Assembly (NCBI GenBank): GCA_035297265.1
Contig: DATGZH010000010.1
Span: 1-64,000 of the forward strand
DNA: 64,000 nt
Direction: 5' to 3'
From: DATGZH01 sp035297265
Lineage (GTDB): Bacteria > Actinomycetota > Acidimicrobiia > Acidimicrobiales > RAAP-2
The notes beneath the pieces are model-generated. The model saw nothing but the letters and a program-made list of their open reading frames with translations. It did not search any database and was not told where the DNA came from. Positions 42,839 to 51,512 of this stretch are shown here, piece after piece (the stretch's first letter is position 1; every line of letters starts with the position of its first letter). The position numbers were made by a program, and so were the translations under genes.

Positions 42839-43285
42839 TTATTCCGCCAACTCGGCGGGCGGCCAGGCCGGATCGAGCTGGCGCAAGAAGAGGCGGCAGC
42901 GCTCCTCCTCGTCCACCTCCCCCAGCTCGGCGGCGGCCCGCCGCAGGGCGGCCAGGGAGCGGAGGAAGCCCCGGTTGGAAGGGGCAGCCCAGCGCACGTG
43001 ACCCGAGCCCCGCCAGCCCGCGGCCCGCAGCTGGTCGAGGCCTCGGTGGTAGCCGACCCGGGCGTAGGCGTAGCGCTCCACCGGCTCGGGGGCCAGCTCG
43101 GCCAATCCGGCCCAGGCGTCGAGGCAGCGGGGCCACCGGGCGGCGACCGACCGCAGCGCCCCGAGCCGCTCGCCCTCGGGCCGGCCCTCGGCGGCGGCCA
43201 GCGCCGCCGCCACGTCGGGTGCCGGCTCGGGGAGGACCGTCTCGGGGGAACCCGAGGGGCTGAAGCTCACCGTGTGGTCGGCCAT
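42839..43285 (-). CDS. DUF3151 family protein
   Basis: A 148-residue soluble protein. The segment YAYARVGYHRGLDQLRAAGW and, further on, SNRGFLRSLAALRRAAAELG match DUF3151, a small actinobacterial family (Rv0360c-like, from memory). It has no catalytic motif and its function is unknown. The ATG overlaps the first WS/DGAT stop by one base (TGATG), so it is the last gene of a two-acyltransferase operon. Confidence 0.88.
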   Translation of the reverse strand: MADHTVSFSPSGSPETVLPEPAPDVAAALAAAEGRPEGERLGALRSVAARWPRCLDAWAGLAELAPEPVERYAYARVGYHRGLDQLRAAGWRGSGHVRWAAPSNRGFLRSLAALRRAAAELGEVDEEERCRLFLRQLDPAWPPAELAE

Positions 43286-44784
43286 CAGCCCAGCTTCGTC
43301 CGCCCGGTCGGACGGTGGCCCCGGGGCACGGCGGTCCCCGGGCTGCGGCGGTCGGCCGGCGCCGGGCGGCCCGGGCGGCCTCGGCGCGGCGCGGCGTCGA
43401 GGCCCCGCACGAGCTCGTCCAAGGTGTCCTCGACGCCCCGCGCGAAGACGTCGGCGTCCGGACAGGTGCGGCGGTCGGCGAGGATGCCGAGGTTGAGGCG
43501 GCCCTCGTAGGAGAGGGCAGCCACCCCGAGCGTGAGGTTCCCGGCCACCGGGACGAAGGGGAAGGCCTCGAGCATCTTGGCCCCGAGCGCGTACAGCGGG
43601 ACCGGCGGTCCGGGGACGTTCGTCACGACGACGTTGAAGAACAGCTGGTGGTGGGCGGCACCCGCCGCGCCGGCGAGCACCGATTGGGGCAACGGCGCCA
43701 GCAGGTCCAGCACGAACTCGGCCGCCACGTCCTCGTGCAACACCTTGGCCACGTTGGCACCGGTCGACGCGGCCCTGAGTCCGGCGACGGGGTCTTTCCC
43801 CACGGGCAGACGGACGAAGAGAGCCGAGACCCGGTTGCCGACCTCGCCGTTGTGGGCGAGGCCGACGGGCACGAGCACCTGGGCTTCCTTCCCCGTGCCG
43901 AGCTCGCCCCGGGCTTCCAAGAGCGCGGCGATACCGCCGGCGACGCCGGCGAGCAACACGTCGTTGACGGTGGCCCCGTGGGCCCGCCCCACCCGGTGGA
44001 GGTCGTCGAACGAGTGCCGGGTGACAAGCATGCGCCGGTCCCAACCGATCCTGCGGTTGAGCGAGAGCCGCGGCGCGGGGACTCGCAACGACGCCAGTCC
44101 GGCCAGCCCCTGCCAGAGCTGCACCAGGCCCTCGGCGGCCCAAACCGGATGGCGCAGCCCGCGCCAGGCGGCGGCGGTCCAACGGCGACCGATGGCGCTC
44201 AGCCGACCGAGGTCGAGTCCCACCTCGCCGAGGAGCGGCGGGGGTGGCGAGGGACGCCAGGCCGTCGTGGGTCGGGCCGCCGGCCCCGGTTCGGTCGAGA
44301 GGAGGACGGTCACCAGCTCCACACCACCGAGCCCGTCGGCCACCGAGTGGTGCAGCTTCGTGTAGACGACGACCTGCCCGCTGGCCAGACCGTCGATCAG
44401 CCAGATCTCCCAGAGGGGACGGGTCCGGTCCAGCAGCTGGCCGAAGAGGTTGGCGCAGGTCTCGAGGAGCTCCTCTTCCCCGCCCGGGGTCGGCAGGCCG
44501 ATGGCCCGCACGTGCGCGGTGATGTCGAACCACTCGTCGTCCACCCAGACCGGCGGGGCCCCAGGTATGGCCGCCTGACGGACCTTTCGCCGCAGCTTCG
44601 GCACGAGTTCGAGGCGCGCCGCCACGTGGGAGCGGACCTCCTCGAGCCGGAGGGCACCGGTCTCGTCGACGAGCGGCGCCCTTTCGAAGAGGCCGATGCT
44701 GGCCATGTGCATGGGGGTCCTCGGCCCCTCCAAGTGCAAGAAGAGGGCGTCGAGGGGGTGTAGGGCCTCGCCGGCGTCGCCCAT
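43285..44784 (-). CDS. Wax ester synthase/diacylglycerol acyltransferase (WS/DGAT), copy 1
   Basis: A 499-residue acyltransferase. The catalytic HHxxxDG motif is HHSVADG in TKLHHSVADGLGG, and the C-terminal family block reads NVVVTNVPGPPVPLYALGA. It esterifies acyl-CoA with a fatty alcohol or diacylglycerol, making storage lipids at the membrane. The C-terminal about 45 residues are Arg/Pro/Gly-rich. The start overlaps the stop of copy 2 by one base (TGATG). Confidence 0.95.
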   Translation of the reverse strand: MGDAGEALHPLDALFLHLEGPRTPMHMASIGLFERAPLVDETGALRLEEVRSHVAARLELVPKLRRKVRQAAIPGAPPVWVDDEWFDITAHVRAIGLPTPGGEEELLETCANLFGQLLDRTRPLWEIWLIDGLASGQVVVYTKLHHSVADGLGGVELVTVLLSTEPGPAARPTTAWRPSPPPPLLGEVGLDLGRLSAIGRRWTAAAWRGLRHPVWAAEGLVQLWQGLAGLASLRVPAPRLSLNRRIGWDRRMLVTRHSFDDLHRVGRAHGATVNDVLLAGVAGGIAALLEARGELGTGKEAQVLVPVGLAHNGEVGNRVSALFVRLPVGKDPVAGLRAASTGANVAKVLHEDVAAEFVLDLLAPLPQSVLAGAAGAAHHQLFFNVVVTNVPGPPVPLYALGAKMLEAFPFVPVAGNLTLGVAALSYEGRLNLGILADRRTCPDADVFARGVEDTLDELVRGLDAAPRRGRPGRPAPADRRSPGTAVPRGHRPTGRTKLG

Positions 44785-46232
44785 CAGCGCCTCGTGGCCG
44801 AAGCCGGCCGCCTCGGGGGCTTGCCGGCCAACTCGGCCACCTCCTCGAGGCCCCGCCGCAGGCAGCCGGCGAGCTCCTGGCTGTCCGGCACGGCCGCCGG
44901 GTCGATGTTCACGCCGAAGCAGGCCCGCTCGGCCAACGTGAGGAGCGACACGTTGACCGCCGCGCCCGAGGGGGGCGAGAAGGCGTAGAAGCCCTGCACG
45001 TGGGCCCCGGCGAGCCAGGTCTCGAACGGCGGCCCCGCCACGTTCGTCGCCACGAAGTCCGAGCCTTTCAGCATCATCGAAAAGGCCCCAGCCGCCACGG
45101 GCGCGGGGAGTCGGCCGAGCACCTTGGCCATCGCGTCGGTCAGCCCGAGCGCCGGCGTGTGCTTCCAGCCACCAGCGATGCGGTGCACAGCCTGCAGCCG
45201 GTGCCCCGGGTCGGCGATGTCGGCCGGCACGACGAAGCGAGCCGGGACGAAGCGGTTGGTGCTGATGGGGTCGTCGGGCCGCCGGATGCTCACGGGCATG
45301 AGGAGGCGCAAGCCCGGCGCCGCGGCCTCGTGACGACGGTGGTACTCGCCGAGGCCACCGAGGATCCCGGCGACGAAGGCGTCGTTGAGCGTGCCCCCGG
45401 CTGCCGCACCGGCCTCGTAGAGCGGGCGGAACGGCAGGTCGAAGATCTCGAAGTTGCGGACGAAGCTCGCCCCCTGCATGAGCGGTGAAAGCCGGTGCGG
45501 CGCCGGGGCCAGAAGCTCGACGCTCGCCACCGCCGTCGCCTGCACCCGGCGGAACGTGCTGAGCGGATGGCAGGCGGCCCGGGCCGTGGCGATGCCCAGC
45601 CGGGCCGGGAGGAGCCCGAGGTGGATCGCCCGGCCGATCGGCCCGCGCCCTCGCCGCCCGAGCCCGTCGTCTGCCGGACCGCCGTCGACGAGGGGGGTCC
45701 CGTCTTCACGGTCGAAGAGCTGGGCGGCCACGGCCAGACCGCCGACGCCGTCGATCATCGCGTGATGCAGCTTGATGACGAGTCCCGATCGCCCGCCGTC
45801 GAGGCCTTCGACGAGCGTCGCTTCCCACAACGGGAGCTCAGGGTCGAAGGAGGTCGAGCCCATCTGCTGGGCCAGATCGAGCAGTGAGCGCAGATCGGCG
45901 GGCTCACTCAAGCGCATCCGATGCAGGTGGAAGGAAAGGTCGAACCGCTCGACCGGCTCCCAGCGGGGTCGGCGCATCGGCAGCGGGCCGAGGACGACAC
46001 GCGAGCGCAGACGACCCACGTCGCGCGTCAACTGCTCGACCCTCGCCTGGAGGGTGTCCCAGTCGGGCTCCCCCTCGAGCAGGACGACCGCGCTGATCGT
46101 CGGTCGCAGGACCGGGTCCCGATCGATGGTCCAGAGCAGAGCATCGCTGTCGCTCATCGCCGCGACGGCTCGCGTCTCGGCCGCCCCCGTCGCCTTCGCC
46201 CCGTTGTGCGGCGCCGTCCGGACCTCGCTCAT
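44784..46232 (-). CDS. Wax ester synthase/diacylglycerol acyltransferase (WS/DGAT), copy 2
   Basis: A 482-residue paralogue of the downstream enzyme. The catalytic motif is HHAMIDG (KLHHAMIDGVGG) and the conserved C-terminal block is FVATNVAGPPFETWLAGA. GAGGAGG precedes the ATG at 46232; an in-frame ATG 21 bp further upstream lacks this. The pair probably differ in acyl or alcohol preference. First gene of the three-gene operon with DUF3151. Confidence 0.95.
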   Translation of the reverse strand: MSEVRTAPHNGAKATGAAETRAVAAMSDSDALLWTIDRDPVLRPTISAVVLLEGEPDWDTLQARVEQLTRDVGRLRSRVVLGPLPMRRPRWEPVERFDLSFHLHRMRLSEPADLRSLLDLAQQMGSTSFDPELPLWEATLVEGLDGGRSGLVIKLHHAMIDGVGGLAVAAQLFDREDGTPLVDGGPADDGLGRRGRGPIGRAIHLGLLPARLGIATARAACHPLSTFRRVQATAVASVELLAPAPHRLSPLMQGASFVRNFEIFDLPFRPLYEAGAAAGGTLNDAFVAGILGGLGEYHRRHEAAAPGLRLLMPVSIRRPDDPISTNRFVPARFVVPADIADPGHRLQAVHRIAGGWKHTPALGLTDAMAKVLGRLPAPVAAGAFSMMLKGSDFVATNVAGPPFETWLAGAHVQGFYAFSPPSGAAVNVSLLTLAERACFGVNIDPAAVPDSQELAGCLRRGLEEVAELAGKPPRRPASATRR

Positions 46233-46348
46233 GGCCCTCCTCGTCGCTACCATGCTGGCCCGCCGCCCAGGTCGGATCCAGTGGCAAAGGTCCCTTGCCC
46301 CAGGGCGGCCCTTGCCCGCGCCCGGGCCACCCGGCCAAGGTGGGAGCC

Positions 46349-47533
46349 GTGGGCGACCAGGGGGCGAGCCGGGCGGTCTTCGAGCCGGCACGCCTCGGAC
46401 CGCTCACCCTCAGGAACAGGGTGATCAAGGCAGCCACGTTCGAGGGCGCCACCCCCCGGGGCGAGGTCACCGACGCCCTCATCGCCTTCCACAAGAAGAT
46501 GGCCGAGGGCGGGGTCGGGATGACGACGGTCGCCTACCTCGCGGTCTCGCCCGAGGGCCGCATCGACCGCCACTGCATCTGCGTCGACGACCACGCTGTC
46601 CCCGGCCTCCGTCGGCTCACCGAGGCGGTCCACGAGACCGGGGCGGCGGTGGCCGCCCAGCTGGGCCACGCCGGCCCCGTGGCCAACGCCCGTTCCAACG
46701 GGGTCCCGGCGCTCGCCCCCAGTCGGACCGTGAGCCCGCTGGGCTCGGTCACCCGGGCGGTCGACGCCGACGACCTCCCCCGGATCACCTCGGCCTTCCG
46801 TCGGGCCGCCGCCCTCGTGGCCTCGGCGGGCTTCGACGCCATCGAGCTCCACCTGGGCCACAACTACCTCCTCAGCGCCTTCTTGAGCCCCAAGCTCAAC
46901 CGCCGGCGGGACCGGTGGGGCGGGAGCGTCGAAGGGCGCGCCCGCTTCCCCCGCCAGGTCGCCTCGGCCGTCCGCGAGGAGGTCGGTCGGGACCTCGCGG
47001 TCACGGCCAAGCTCAACATGGACGACGGGGTGCCGGGCGGGTTGTGGCTCGACGAGAGCCTCGAGGTGGCCCGGCTCCTCGAGAGCGACGGCGCGCTCGA
47101 CGCGATCGAGCTCACCGGCGGGAGCTCCCTCGGCAACCCGATGTACCTCCTGCGCGGTGACGCACCGCGCCGGGAGTTCGCCGCCACCCTGCCGACGCTC
47201 CCGAGGGTGGGCTTCCGGTTCGTCGGACGGCGGTTCTTCCCGGACTACCCGTTCGAGGAGGCGTTCTTCCTGCCCTACGCCAGGCAGTTCCGCGCCGCGC
47301 TCGAGATGCCGCTCATCCTCCTCGGCGGCATCAACCGCCTGTCCACGATCGAGGCGGCGCTCGACGAAGGCTTCGACTTCGTGGCCATGGCCCGGGCTCT
47401 CCTGCGCCAGCCCGACCTCGTCGAGCGGTTCCGGACGGGGACGGCCCACGAATCGCTCTGCGTGCACTGCAACAAGTGCATGCCCACCATCTACCGGGGC
47501 ACGCACTGCGTCCTCGTCCCGGAGGAGACCTGA
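46349..47533 (+). CDS. NADH:flavin oxidoreductase, Old Yellow Enzyme family
   Basis: A 394-residue FMN TIM barrel. HLGHNYLLSAFLSPKLNRR and DRWGGSVEGRARF are the OYE signatures, and AAQLGHAG an active-site strand. At the C-terminus CVHCNKC and a further Cys ten residues later resemble the [4Fe-4S] site of 2,4-dienoyl-CoA reductases, but the FAD/NAD domain that follows there is missing. GTG start with GGGAG upstream. Reduces activated C=C bonds; substrate unknown. Divergent from the WS/DGAT operon. Confidence 0.9.
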   Translation: MGDQGASRAVFEPARLGPLTLRNRVIKAATFEGATPRGEVTDALIAFHKKMAEGGVGMTTVAYLAVSPEGRIDRHCICVDDHAVPGLRRLTEAVHETGAAVAAQLGHAGPVANARSNGVPALAPSRTVSPLGSVTRAVDADDLPRITSAFRRAAALVASAGFDAIELHLGHNYLLSAFLSPKLNRRRDRWGGSVEGRARFPRQVASAVREEVGRDLAVTAKLNMDDGVPGGLWLDESLEVARLLESDGALDAIELTGGSSLGNPMYLLRGDAPRREFAATLPTLPRVGFRFVGRRFFPDYPFEEAFFLPYARQFRAALEMPLILLGGINRLSTIEAALDEGFDFVAMARALLRQPDLVERFRTGTAHESLCVHCNKCMPTIYRGTHCVLVPEET

Positions 47534-47546
47534 GCCTCCGCCGGGG

Positions 47547-47924
47547 TCAGTCGCGCTCGACGAGGTGGGCCCGGCTGGCCGGCAAGTCGTAGGGCTCGGG
47601 CCAGAAGTCGGTGATCCGGCTGATCAGCCCGTCGGCGTCGAGGTCGAAGAAGCACAGCCCGGTCTGGGTCTTCCCTTCCTCGGTGAAGTCGATCCAGCTG
47701 GCGGCGTGCGGGCCCTCACCGACGATCCGCCGCACCTCGAGGTGCCAGTCGCCCGGGAAGCCCTCGACGTTGAAGCGGAGATAGGCCTCTCGGCCCCGGA
47801 CCCGTTCGCCGGTCTGGGGACCCTCGTAGAGGACGTCGGCGGCGACGAGCGCCCCGAACTCGTCCCACGACCGGGCCTCGGCGGCCGCCCAGTAAGCGGC
47901 CACGGTGCGCGATGTATCGACCAT
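47547..47924 (-). CDS. SnoaL-like / NTF2-fold protein
   Basis: A 125-residue cone-fold protein: AAYWAAAEARSWDEFGALVAA, EGPQTGERVRGREAYLRFN, and GLCFFDLDADGLISRITDFWPEPYD form the NTF2/SnoaL pattern. Members include polyketide cyclases, limonene-epoxide hydrolases and steroid isomerase relatives. It converges with the OYE gene. No catalytic residue can be assigned with confidence. Confidence 0.85.
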   Translation of the reverse strand: MVDTSRTVAAYWAAAEARSWDEFGALVAADVLYEGPQTGERVRGREAYLRFNVEGFPGDWHLEVRRIVGEGPHAASWIDFTEEGKTQTGLCFFDLDADGLISRITDFWPEPYDLPASRAHLVERD

Positions 47925-47974
47925 GGACCGGATCGTAACGGGGCCCTGTCAGAGCGCCCGAGGCCGGAGCCGGG

Positions 47975-48208
47975 TCAGACGCCGATGCGGGTGAGGTAGT
48001 GGGCCACGTACGGCGCCGTAGCGGCGAGGGCCACGTCGGCCACCGGCCGGACGGGCCGGGGCAGGCGACGCACCAGCACCAGGCCGACCGTGCCGAAGGC
48101 CAGCGTCGTCACGACGGCCGCCCGCCGCGACGGGAAGGGCCGGTCGGGCAGCGCCTCGACGTGGAACAGCCTCGACTGCTGGCGACCGGGGCTCTCGACT
48201 TCGTCCAC
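47975..48208 (-). CDS. Small membrane protein, unknown function (77 aa)
   Basis: Starting at GTG (VDEVESPGRQQSRLFHVEAL). The N-terminus is polar; a transmembrane helix (AAVVTTLAFGTVGLVLV) and a second hydrophobic segment (VADVALAATAPYVAHYL) follow. Codon use suits the genome, and a plain frame of this size with two hydrophobic segments argues for a real gene. No family recognised. Confidence 0.55.
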   Translation of the reverse strand: MDEVESPGRQQSRLFHVEALPDRPFPSRRAAVVTTLAFGTVGLVLVRRLPRPVRPVADVALAATAPYVAHYLTRIGV

Positions 48209-48287
48209 GGCGCCATCGTAGGGCGACACCCTCCCCGCGGCGGGTGCACGTCTCACCCCGCCCGGTGGCGATCTACATTGCCGAAGA

Positions 48288-48303
48288 GCCGCCGTCCGGC
48301 GGC
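48288..48303 (+). other. Hairpin upstream of an SDR gene
   Basis: GCCGCC-GTCC-GGCGGC forms a 6-bp GC stem with a 4-nt loop, 25 nt before the SDR start. TACATT at 48274-48279 just upstream could be a -10. It may be a transcript leader structure or simply GC-rich sequence. Confidence 0.3.
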
Positions 48304-48328
48304 GATAGCACGACGGGGAGGGTGAGCG

Positions 48329-49123
48329 ATGGGCCTGCTCGAAGGACACCGGGCCGTGGTGACCGGGGGCGGCTCGGGGATCGGCCGGGCTACTTGCCGC
48401 CGCATGGCGGAGGAGGGGGCCAAGGTGGCCGTCCTCGACGTGAACGGCGGGGCGGCCGAGGCGGTGGCCAAGGAGCTCGGTGGCTGGGGTTACACGGTCG
48501 ACGTCCGCGAGGCCGACGCGTTCCGTGAGGCGGTCGACGACGCGGCCGAGCAGATGGGTGGCGTGACGCTCCTCTACAACAACGCCGGCATCGGCGACTG
48601 GAGCCGGCTCCACGAGTGGAAGCCGGCGGCCTGGCAGCGGATCATCGACGTGAACCTCACCGGTGTCTATCTGGGCTTCCGGGCCGCGATCCCCCACATC
48701 CTCCAGGCCGGCGGCGGGGCCGTCGTGAGCACGGCCTCGATCAGCGGGACCCGCCCGGCGGCGGGCGAAGCCGCCTATTCGGCAACGAAGGCGGCCGTGG
48801 CCGCCATCACCGCCTCGGCTGCCCTCGAGTACGGCCCGCTCATCCGGGTGAACGCCGTGTCACCGGGCATGATCGTGACCGCCCTCACCGAGCCGCTCCT
48901 CCAGATGTTCCCCCACGAGGAGGCCCGCTACGTGCGGACCACGCCGGTCGGGCGGCTCGGGGCGCCCGAGGACATCGCCGACGTCGTCGTCTTCTTGTGC
49001 TCGGACCTTGCCCGGTTCGTCACCGGCCAGAACATCGTGGTCGACGGGGGCATGACCCTCCACGGCTCGGGTGTCGACGGCCTCTACGAACAGGTCTTCG
49101 CTCCGTATACGGCCGCGGACTGA
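48329..49123 (+). CDS. Short-chain dehydrogenase/reductase
   Basis: A 264-residue classical SDR. VVTGGGSGIGRATCRRMAEE binds NAD(P), NNAGIG and YSATKAAVAAI carry the structural Asn and the catalytic Tyr-Lys, and VVDGGMTLHG ends the protein. A strong ribosome site (GGGAGGGTGA) precedes the ATG. Probably oxidises a secondary alcohol. Followed by a perfect palindrome and a methyltransferase gene. Confidence 0.92.
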   Translation: MGLLEGHRAVVTGGGSGIGRATCRRMAEEGAKVAVLDVNGGAAEAVAKELGGWGYTVDVREADAFREAVDDAAEQMGGVTLLYNNAGIGDWSRLHEWKPAAWQRIIDVNLTGVYLGFRAAIPHILQAGGGAVVSTASISGTRPAAGEAAYSATKAAVAAITASAALEYGPLIRVNAVSPGMIVTALTEPLLQMFPHEEARYVRTTPVGRLGAPEDIADVVVFLCSDLARFVTGQNIVVDGGMTLHGSGVDGLYEQVFAPYTAAD

Positions 49124-49147
49124 GCCGGCCGCGCCATGGCGACGGCA

Positions 49148-49169
49148 CCGAGCGAGGTACCTCGCTCGG
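49148..49169. repeat. Perfect 22-bp palindrome
   Basis: CCGAGCGAGGT is followed directly by its exact reverse complement ACCTCGCTCGG. It sits between the SDR stop (49123) and the probable methyltransferase start (49208). Perfect dyads with no loop suit a dimeric regulator's operator at least as well as a terminator. Confidence 0.7.
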
Positions 49170-49207
49170 CCCGAGGGAGCCTCTTACCGCCATGGCAAGC
49201 TGGGCCC

Positions 49208-49813
49208 GTGGCCTCCGAGGGCGACCAGTTCCACTTCCACCCAGAGACCTACCTCGACATGATCACGGCCGAGGTTCCGGGCTACGGCGAGCTGCAGGCC
49301 CAGGTGGTGCGGGCCACCGCGGACCGGCCCGCCGCACGGATCCTCGAGCTCGGCGTCGGCACCGGCGAGACCTCGGTACGCATCCTCGCACAGCACCCAG
49401 CCGCCTCCCTCGTGGGCATCGACGAGAGCGACGCCATGCTGTCGCGCGCCCGCGAGGTCATCGCCGGAGCCGACCTTCGGGTGCAGCGCCTCGAGGATCC
49501 GCTGCCCGAGGGGACCTACGACCTCGTCGTCTCGGCGATGACCATCCACCACCTCGACGGTCCCGGAAAGGCCGACCTCTTCGGGCGGATCGCCGATGTG
49601 CTGCGGCCCGGCGGCCGCCTGGTCGTCGGCGACGTCGTCATACCCGAGGACCCCTCCGACGTGGTGGCCCCGATCGAGGAGGGCTACGACAAGCCCAGCC
49701 GGGTCGACGAGCAGTTGCGCTGGATGGCCGAGGCGGGCTTCGAGGCCGTCGTCACGTGGTCCGACCGTGACCTGGCGGTCATGGTGGGCGACCGCCGGCC
49801 GGCCTTGTCGTAG
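49208..49813 (+). CDS. Class I SAM-dependent methyltransferase
   Basis: A 201-residue protein starting at GTG 49208 (VASEGDQFHFHPETYLD). Motif I is ILELGVGTGETSVRIL, followed by LVGIDESDAMLSRA, YDLVVSAMTIHHLDG and LRPGGRLVVGDVV, the standard order of Methyltransf_11/25. An upstream in-frame ATG at 49136 would read through the 22-bp palindrome and give a Pro/Ser-rich leader; I prefer 49208. Substrate unknown. Confidence 0.87.
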   Translation: MASEGDQFHFHPETYLDMITAEVPGYGELQAQVVRATADRPAARILELGVGTGETSVRILAQHPAASLVGIDESDAMLSRAREVIAGADLRVQRLEDPLPEGTYDLVVSAMTIHHLDGPGKADLFGRIADVLRPGGRLVVGDVVIPEDPSDVVAPIEEGYDKPSRVDEQLRWMAEAGFEAVVTWSDRDLAVMVGDRRPALS

Positions 49814-49880
49814 CCCAGCCCGGCACCGACAAGCGTCACGAGAGGGCGTGGGAGGACCGAGGTCGGGCTACGGCACCAGC

Positions 49881-50531
49881 ATGCCCACGGCGACCCTCTG
49901 GCGCGACCAGACTCTCCGGATGTCCGCAGCCACGGCGCGACGGAGGCGGCCACGCCGCCGCGTCGTCGTCGTGCTGGTCGCGCTGGCCGTCGCCGGCCTG
50001 GCCATCACCTGGTGGGTGAGCAAACCGCCGGCCGCCCCGACCACCGTCGCCGTGGTCGGGGACTCGATCACGTACCTCAGCCGGGCGGACATCGCCGCCC
50101 GGCTCGACGCCGCTGGCTACCACCCGACCGTGGTGTCCCTCCCGGGCACGAAGCTGGCCCAGGCCGAAGCGACCGTGGCCCGGCTGGCCAGCACCCACCC
50201 CGACATCTGGGTCATGGAGCTCGGCACGAACGACGCCGGGTCCAAGAACCCGGACTGGGCGACTCCCTTCAACACGGAGTGGCGGGAGATGGCGTCCGCC
50301 GGTTGCGTGATCTACGTCTCGGTCTCACCGCGGGTGAGCCCCGTGGGCGACCAGATCAACGCGGCCATCCGCTCCCTCGCCGCCCGCCACGGGAACGTCC
50401 ACGTCCTCGACTGGGGCGCGTTGGAGTACACCCATTCGGGCTGGCTGCGACCCGACGGCATCCATCCGACGCCGGCCGGACAGGAGGAGCTCGCCATGCT
50501 CGAGCTCCAGGCCATCCAGCAGCACTGCTGA
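49881..50531 (+). CDS. SGNH/GDSL-like hydrolase with N-terminal membrane anchor
   Basis: A 216-residue protein: a very basic N-terminus (ARRRRPRRR), one hydrophobic helix (VVVVLVALAVAGLAITWWV) and a secreted SGNH domain. Block I is VVGDSITYLS, block III is ELGTNDAGS and block V is PDGIHPTPAGQ with the catalytic Asp-His. An esterase or acetyl-xylan/lipid deacylase acting outside the membrane is likely. ATG 49920 is an alternative start. It may follow the methyltransferase. Confidence 0.88.
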   Translation: MPTATLWRDQTLRMSAATARRRRPRRRVVVVLVALAVAGLAITWWVSKPPAAPTTVAVVGDSITYLSRADIAARLDAAGYHPTVVSLPGTKLAQAEATVARLASTHPDIWVMELGTNDAGSKNPDWATPFNTEWREMASAGCVIYVSVSPRVSPVGDQINAAIRSLAARHGNVHVLDWGALEYTHSGWLRPDGIHPTPAGQEELAMLELQAIQQHC

Positions 50532-50557
50532 GCTGCCCGCCCGGCTCATGGGTTCTC

Positions 50558-51325
50558 TCAGCGCATGACCATGCCGCCGTCCACCCCGATCACCTGTCCG
50601 GTGATCCACTCGGCCTGGTCGGAGAGGAGGAACGTCACCGCCGAGGCGATGTCGTCGGGGGCGCCCAACCGGTCGAGCCGGTGCATCTTCAGATAGGACT
50701 CGAGGTGGCGCTCGGGCACGTTGGCCCGCTGCACCTCCGAGAGGACCACCCCCGGAGCGACGGCATTGCAGCGGATCCCCTCCTTGCCCCACCGGCTGGC
50801 GATGTGGCGTACGAGGGCGCCCAGGCCGGCCTTCGCCGTCGAGTAGGCCGGTCGAACCCGGTCGCTCATGAACGCCGCGGCCGAGCTCGTGACCACGATC
50901 GGCCCGCCGCCGGCGGCCAGGAGGTGCGGGATGGCGTGCCGGGCCGTGTAGAAGAAGCCGGTCAGATCGACGTCCAGGCTGTGGTGCCAGGTCGCGACGT
51001 CCATCTCCACGATGTCGGTGTCCCTCGACAGCGTCTCGTCCCGGAGGTCGGCCGCGTTGGAGAAGAGGCCGTCCAGTCGACCGTACGAGGAGACGGCGGT
51101 GTCCATGAGACGGGCCACGGAGTCCTCGTCGGCGATGTCGAAGGTGACAAAGGGCGTCTCGCCTCCGATCGCCGCGGCGGTCGCCCGACCTCCCTCTTCG
51201 TTGATGTCCCCCAGGACGACCTTGGCGCCCGCCCCGACGAGCTGTCTCGCTGCGGCGGCGCCGATCCCGGTGGCTCCCCCGGCGACCACGATCACCTTGT
51301 CCCGCACGTCGGTACCTGCGTTCAT
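50558..51325 (-). CDS. Short-chain dehydrogenase/reductase
   Basis: A 255-residue classical SDR. KVIVVAGGATGIGAAAARQLV binds the cofactor, FSNAADLRDE covers the Asn region, and YSTAKAGLGALVRHIASRWG holds the catalytic Tyr-Lys. It ends with VIGVDGGMVMR. Single gene, convergent with the SGNH gene. The third SDR in this window; substrate unknown. Confidence 0.92.
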   Translation of the reverse strand: MNAGTDVRDKVIVVAGGATGIGAAAARQLVGAGAKVVLGDINEEGGRATAAAIGGETPFVTFDIADEDSVARLMDTAVSSYGRLDGLFSNAADLRDETLSRDTDIVEMDVATWHHSLDVDLTGFFYTARHAIPHLLAAGGGPIVVTSSAAAFMSDRVRPAYSTAKAGLGALVRHIASRWGKEGIRCNAVAPGVVLSEVQRANVPERHLESYLKMHRLDRLGAPDDIASAVTFLLSDQAEWITGQVIGVDGGMVMR

Positions 51326-51512
51326 CTCACTCTGCCTCTCGCTGCGTCATGGACGTCACCGCGAACTGTGGCACATGTCCGAGGCGTCCACGACTCGACG
51401 GCGGGAGAGCGGCGTCGCCGCCTCGGGACGCGACGACAACTCGACGTCCTCAGGTTGCGTGCTCGGTCAGGACCGCGTCGTCGACTTCAGGAGTCAAGAC
51501 CGCGGCTGCGAC

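Noticed and set aside
42839..44533. One 564-codon minus-strand frame ending with the DUF3151 sequence
   Set aside because: Only its last 148 codons are the DUF3151 gene; the rest is an off-frame reading of the WS/DGAT gene.
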